Source of the DNA: UBA1181 sp963619325
GTDB taxonomy: Bacteria; Bacteroidota; Bacteroidia; Bacteroidales; Paludibacteraceae
Length of the DNA stretch: 64,000 nt
Reading direction: 5' to 3'
NCBI GenBank assembly: GCA_963619325.1
Contig: CAVEVQ010000007.1
Span: 1-64,000 of the forward strand
The notes beneath the pieces are model-generated. The model was not told where the DNA came from. It saw only the letters and a list, made by a program, of their open reading frames with translations, and did not search any database. This document shows positions 61,040 to 64,000 of this stretch, one piece after another. Positions within the stretch are counted from its first letter, which is position 1. The number at the start of each line of letters is the position of its first letter. The position numbers and the translations under genes are program-made.

Positions 61040-63703
61040 TTGGATAACTTCTTGATACAAAGGCATTTATACAAAAAATTATCAATTTTCTCACTATTTT
61101 TTTTAGTGAGCATTTTCTATTTACAAGCGCAAGAAAAGAAAGAAGAGAAAACCGAACGCTATTCCAAGGACGCCATAACAGACATAGTTACCTACTCTGC
61201 CAAAGACTCAATCGTATTTTATGCAAGTGGGCAGGCCTTCCTTTTTGGAGAAGCAAAAGTGACCTATCAGGACATGGAGCTAACGTCCGATCACATTGTT
61301 TTGAACACGGACAGCAACCTCGTACATGCAAGAGCAGGAGTAGACTCTGCTGGAACGATGGTAAACAAACCTGTGTTTAAGGATGGTCCAGAGGAATACG
61401 AATCTGAAAGCATAGACTTTAATTTCAAAACGAGAAAAGGTTTGATTCGCAACGTGGTAACCCAACAAGGAGAAGGCTATGTGACAAGCGAAAAAGCAAA
61501 AAAATTAGAAGACAACACTTTCCTGATGCGCAACGGAAAGTACACCACCTGCGACAATCACGAACATCCTCACTTCTACCTCAACCTGACCAAGGCGAAA
61601 GTGAAACCCAAAGAATACATTGTCGCCGGACCAGCCTACCTTGTAATTGAAGACGTGCCACTTCCATTAGTATTACCCTTTGGTTTTTTCCCATTCACAT
61701 CAAAATATTCATCAGGTATTTTAATGCCTACATTCGGAGAGGAGTCTAGTCGTGGATTTTATCTTCGAAACGGAGGTTATTATTTAGCCATCAATGAATA
61801 TTTTGACATGGCATTGCGTGGCGACATATACACAAACGGTTCATGGGCTGCGAATGCAAACGTTCGCTATAAAAAACGATATAAGTTTAACGGAAATCTT
61901 TATTTTGGCTACCAGTCTACCGTAACAAGCGATAAGACATTGCCAGACTACACACAGACCAACGATTTGAAGATTATTTGGACGCACTCACAGGATGCGA
62001 AAGCCAACCCTTTCAGCACGTTCTCTGCGTCCGTCAATTATACTTCTACCTCTTATAACAAGAATAACGTCAACTCTTATTACAATCCATCAACCTATGG
62101 CGAAAACAACAAATCGTCAAGTATCAACTACACTTATAAGTTTCCAGAATCGCCTTTCTCTCTGACAACCAACTTCACGTTGAACCAAAGGCAAAGCGAC
62201 TCCACCATCTCATTGAAGTTTCCCACCATCAACCTCAATATGTCGCGTGTCTACCCATTCAAACGCAAAGAGAAGGTTGGGAAAGACAAATGGTTTGAAA
62301 AAATCTACCTCAACTATGGTTTTAATTTTGACAATTATATCTCTACAAAAACAGATAAATTGTGGGACGCGAACCTTTTAAACGACTGGAACAACGGTAT
62401 CAAAAACCAAGTTTCGGCAGGAGCATCCTATACCTTATTTAAATATCTGATTTTCACACCATCCTTGAGTTACAATGAAAAATGGTATTTCAAAAAGGTG
62501 AAGCAATACTGGAATCAGCAGGAACAGAAAGTTGAAAAAATCAACGAGAACGGTTTCTACAGAATCAACGACATGAGCGCAAGTGTGAGCATGAGTACGC
62601 AACTATATGGATTTTACCAACCCATATTCGGTAAAAAAATTAGCATGATACGCCACGTCGTTCAACCAAGCGCGAGTTTGTCATTCTCTCCAAAGATGGA
62701 GAAACCATGGCCATCATTCCACCAAAACTACTATGACAACTATATCCGTAAGCTACAAGACGGAAGCATGGACACAATTGAGTATAACTATTTCTCTTCC
62801 AATTACTATGGAGGTCCGACAAGTTCGGGAGGAGGCGTACTGAACCTTAGTCTCTCAAACAACTTGGAGATGAAAGTTAACTCAGACAAAGACACCACCG
62901 GCTACAAGAAGATATCGCTCATTGACAATTTGACATTAAGCACTAGTTACAATCTATTCCATGATGAGGATGAAGCCCCATGGAACGACATCGCAGCTAG
63001 CCTACGCTTGAAAATCACCCCAAAAGTAAACTTGAACGTATCGGCAGGATTTTGTCCTTACACCTATAAATTGGACGAGAGTGGCTCTGTCTACAAATCA
63101 AATCTGTCGGAATGGGAAAGGAACGGACGATTAGTTAGGCTGACAAACGTGCGTTCTGCGTTCAATTACTCTTTCAATAACAATACGTTCAAGAAAAAGA
63201 AAAAAGACGAGGACAAAGGTATTGAAGATGAAGACGAGTGGGATCCAAGCACAGAGACCCTCGATGACATTGTCAACAAACAAGTTGAACAAAATCAAAG
63301 TGAAATGGAACAAGATGCGGAAGGATACGAAGACTTTTCTCTGCCATGGAACCTCAACGTCAGCTACTCTATTTCGTACGGCAACTATCAATTCAACAAA
63401 GAAACATTAGAGTACGACCGACGACTTACACAATCGTTGAACTTTTCAGGAAGCATCAATTTCTCAAAGAATTGGAGCTTCACAATTAGCTCCGGCTACG
63501 ATTTTCTGAATCATGAAATGTCGTACACCTCCTGCAGTGTTAGAAGAAATCTACATTGTTGGTCGGCTTCACTTGATTTTATCCCGTTTGGCACGAACCA
63601 AGGATTCAATTTTCACATAGGAGTAACGTCGTCAATGTTACAAGATCTCAAATATGAAAAACGAACGTCTTCAAGTGATTATCCAGTGTGGTACGAAAAA
63701 TAA
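61040..63703 (+). CDS. lptD: LPS assembly outer-membrane protein LptD
   Basis: 887 aa from TTG 61040 (a second TTG at 61052 is also possible; no ATG, GTG or CTG fits). A signal peptide ends at YLQAQ. The N-terminal OstA-like domain (about 50-200: AFLFGEAKVTYQDMELTSDHIVLN, EGYVTSEKAKKLEDNTFLMRNGKYTTCD) leads to the LptD barrel with PLPLVLPFGFFPFTSKYSSGILMPTFGEES. A highly charged insertion (KKKKKDEDKGIEDEDEW, about 714-735) sits in a late loop. It places lipopolysaccharide into the outer leaflet. It is transcribed divergently from the amidase. Confidence 0.93.
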   Translation: MDNFLIQRHLYKKLSIFSLFFLVSIFYLQAQEKKEEKTERYSKDAITDIVTYSAKDSIVFYASGQAFLFGEAKVTYQDMELTSDHIVLNTDSNLVHARAGVDSAGTMVNKPVFKDGPEEYESESIDFNFKTRKGLIRNVVTQQGEGYVTSEKAKKLEDNTFLMRNGKYTTCDNHEHPHFYLNLTKAKVKPKEYIVAGPAYLVIEDVPLPLVLPFGFFPFTSKYSSGILMPTFGEESSRGFYLRNGGYYLAINEYFDMALRGDIYTNGSWAANANVRYKKRYKFNGNLYFGYQSTVTSDKTLPDYTQTNDLKIIWTHSQDAKANPFSTFSASVNYTSTSYNKNNVNSYYNPSTYGENNKSSSINYTYKFPESPFSLTTNFTLNQRQSDSTISLKFPTINLNMSRVYPFKRKEKVGKDKWFEKIYLNYGFNFDNYISTKTDKLWDANLLNDWNNGIKNQVSAGASYTLFKYLIFTPSLSYNEKWYFKKVKQYWNQQEQKVEKINENGFYRINDMSASVSMSTQLYGFYQPIFGKKISMIRHVVQPSASLSFSPKMEKPWPSFHQNYYDNYIRKLQDGSMDTIEYNYFSSNYYGGPTSSGGGVLNLSLSNNLEMKVNSDKDTTGYKKISLIDNLTLSTSYNLFHDEDEAPWNDIAASLRLKITPKVNLNVSAGFCPYTYKLDESGSVYKSNLSEWERNGRLVRLTNVRSAFNYSFNNNTFKKKKKDEDKGIEDEDEWDPSTETLDDIVNKQVEQNQSEMEQDAEGYEDFSLPWNLNVSYSISYGNYQFNKETLEYDRRLTQSLNFSGSINFSKNWSFTISSGYDFLNHEMSYTSCSVRRNLHCWSASLDFIPFGTNQGFNFHIGVTSSMLQDLKYEKRTSSSDYPVWYEK

Positions 63704-63825
63704 CAAACGTGAATGTAGCCTTATTGTTGCCCAATTAATAACAAACAGAAGATAATCATGTCCTATTTTAACGATATATTAACAAATAAAACATTTTTTC
63801 TATTGCATACACCAATGAATAAAAA

Positions 63826-63833
63826 TAAATTTG
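63826..63833 (+). promoter_or_regulatory. Promoter of the glycogen synthase gene
   Basis: TAAATTTG (63826-63833) has ATTG (63802-63805) 20 bp upstream, matching the Bacteroidota consensus. The transcription start would be near 63840, giving a leader of about 29 nt. Confidence 0.6.
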
Positions 63834-63868
63834 CGATAGTAAATTTATTTTATAACCTGAGATAATTA

Positions 63869-64000
63869 TGTGTATGAAAGGAAGCAAAACCATACCGGAC
63901 TATGTATTTGAGATCAGTTGGGAGGTCTGCAATAAAGTTGGCGGCATTTATACAGTTCTGTCAACACAAGCAAAAGCACTAAATAATATCTATGGAGACA
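63869..64000 (+). CDS. Glycogen synthase (GT3-like), N-terminal fragment
   Basis: Only 44 codons lie inside the window. The sequence IPDYVFEISWEVCNKVGGIY followed by TVLSTQAKAL contains the KVGGIYTVLSTKA-type sugar-nucleotide loop of eukaryotic-type glycogen synthases (GT3), the form common in Bacteroidales. ATG 63869 and ATG 63875 are possible starts. The gene continues beyond the right edge. Confidence 0.8.

Noticed and set aside
1..64000. tRNA, rRNA or CRISPR arrays
   Set aside because: I examined the intergenic regions and saw no cloverleaf with TTCGA-type T-loop, no rRNA segment and no regularly spaced repeats.

Overview
This window is a gene-dense stretch of an AT-rich bacterial chromosome, most likely from the order Bacteroidales (phylum Bacteroidota). 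The reasons are: about twenty intergenic regions carry the Bacteroidota housekeeping promoter element TANNTTTG with no Shine-Dalgarno sequence behind it; the gene content is typical (biotin carboxylase/carboxyltransferase cluster, Na+-pumping oxaloacetate decarboxylase, DcuB, NhaD, HU-SPOR protein, DUF4294, DUF4956 and DUF2490 proteins, bifunctional HisB, GT3-type glycogen synthase); and a secreted metalloprotease ends in a type IX secretion sorting domain, which argues for a lineage outside Bacteroides proper. No rRNA, tRNA, CRISPR array, prophage or complete insertion sequence was seen.

Layout. 0.4-4.1 kb: a three-gene biotin-dependent acyl-CoA carboxylase operon with a long leader. 4.2-9.5 kb: a patatin/Omp85 phospholipase, a lipoprotein and a YgiQ radical SAM protein. 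9.5-14.1 kb: a giant TamB protein on the minus strand, probably starting at a rare ATT codon. 14.2-16.1 kb: tsaD and a lipoprotein. 16.2-21.3 kb (minus): a ctp-nudC-acetyltransferase-panB operon and asnA. 21.7-25.3 kb: an outer-membrane barrel and two tandem Na+:neurotransmitter-symporter-type transporters. 25.3-29.9 kb: an ABC importer pair lacking its ATPase, a TetR regulator and three small unknown proteins. 29.9-31.3 kb: nhaD. 31.4-36.4 kb (minus): adk, hpt, a tgt-lptG-yhhQ cluster and an SDR gene. 36.5-39.9 kb (minus): oadGAB. 40.2-42.8 kb: hisB and dcuB. 42.9-50.4 kb: secreted M6 protease, polysaccharide flippase, DUF4294 protein, and a two-gene outer-membrane operon that includes a helix-hairpin-helix barrel protein. 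50.4-56.8 kb (minus): DMP19 and HU-SPOR proteins, a YejM/PbgA-like sulfatase-fold membrane protein, a four-gene polyphosphate-polymerase operon and a pRiA4b ORF-3-like gene. 56.8-61 kb (minus): dnaA, mlaD and an amidase with duplicated SPOR-like repeats. 61-64 kb: lptD and the beginning of glycogen synthase.

Several themes link the genes. Sodium bioenergetics is prominent: an Oad sodium pump, two Na+ symporters and NhaD, alongside DcuB and carboxylases that fit a fumarate/succinate/propionate fermenter. Envelope biogenesis is the second theme (TamB, LptG, LptD, MlaD, the YejM-like protein, amidase, flippase). Queuosine modification of tRNA (Tgt plus the YhhQ precursor transporter) is a third.

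The points most worth a second look are: the polyphosphate-polymerase operon with two membrane partners; the secreted ComEA-like HhH plus barrel protein; Tgt lacking its zinc cysteines; a G8 homopolymer in TM1 of a transporter; the ATT start of TamB; and a 27-bp tandem repeat that duplicates the translation-initiation region of an outer-membrane protein.
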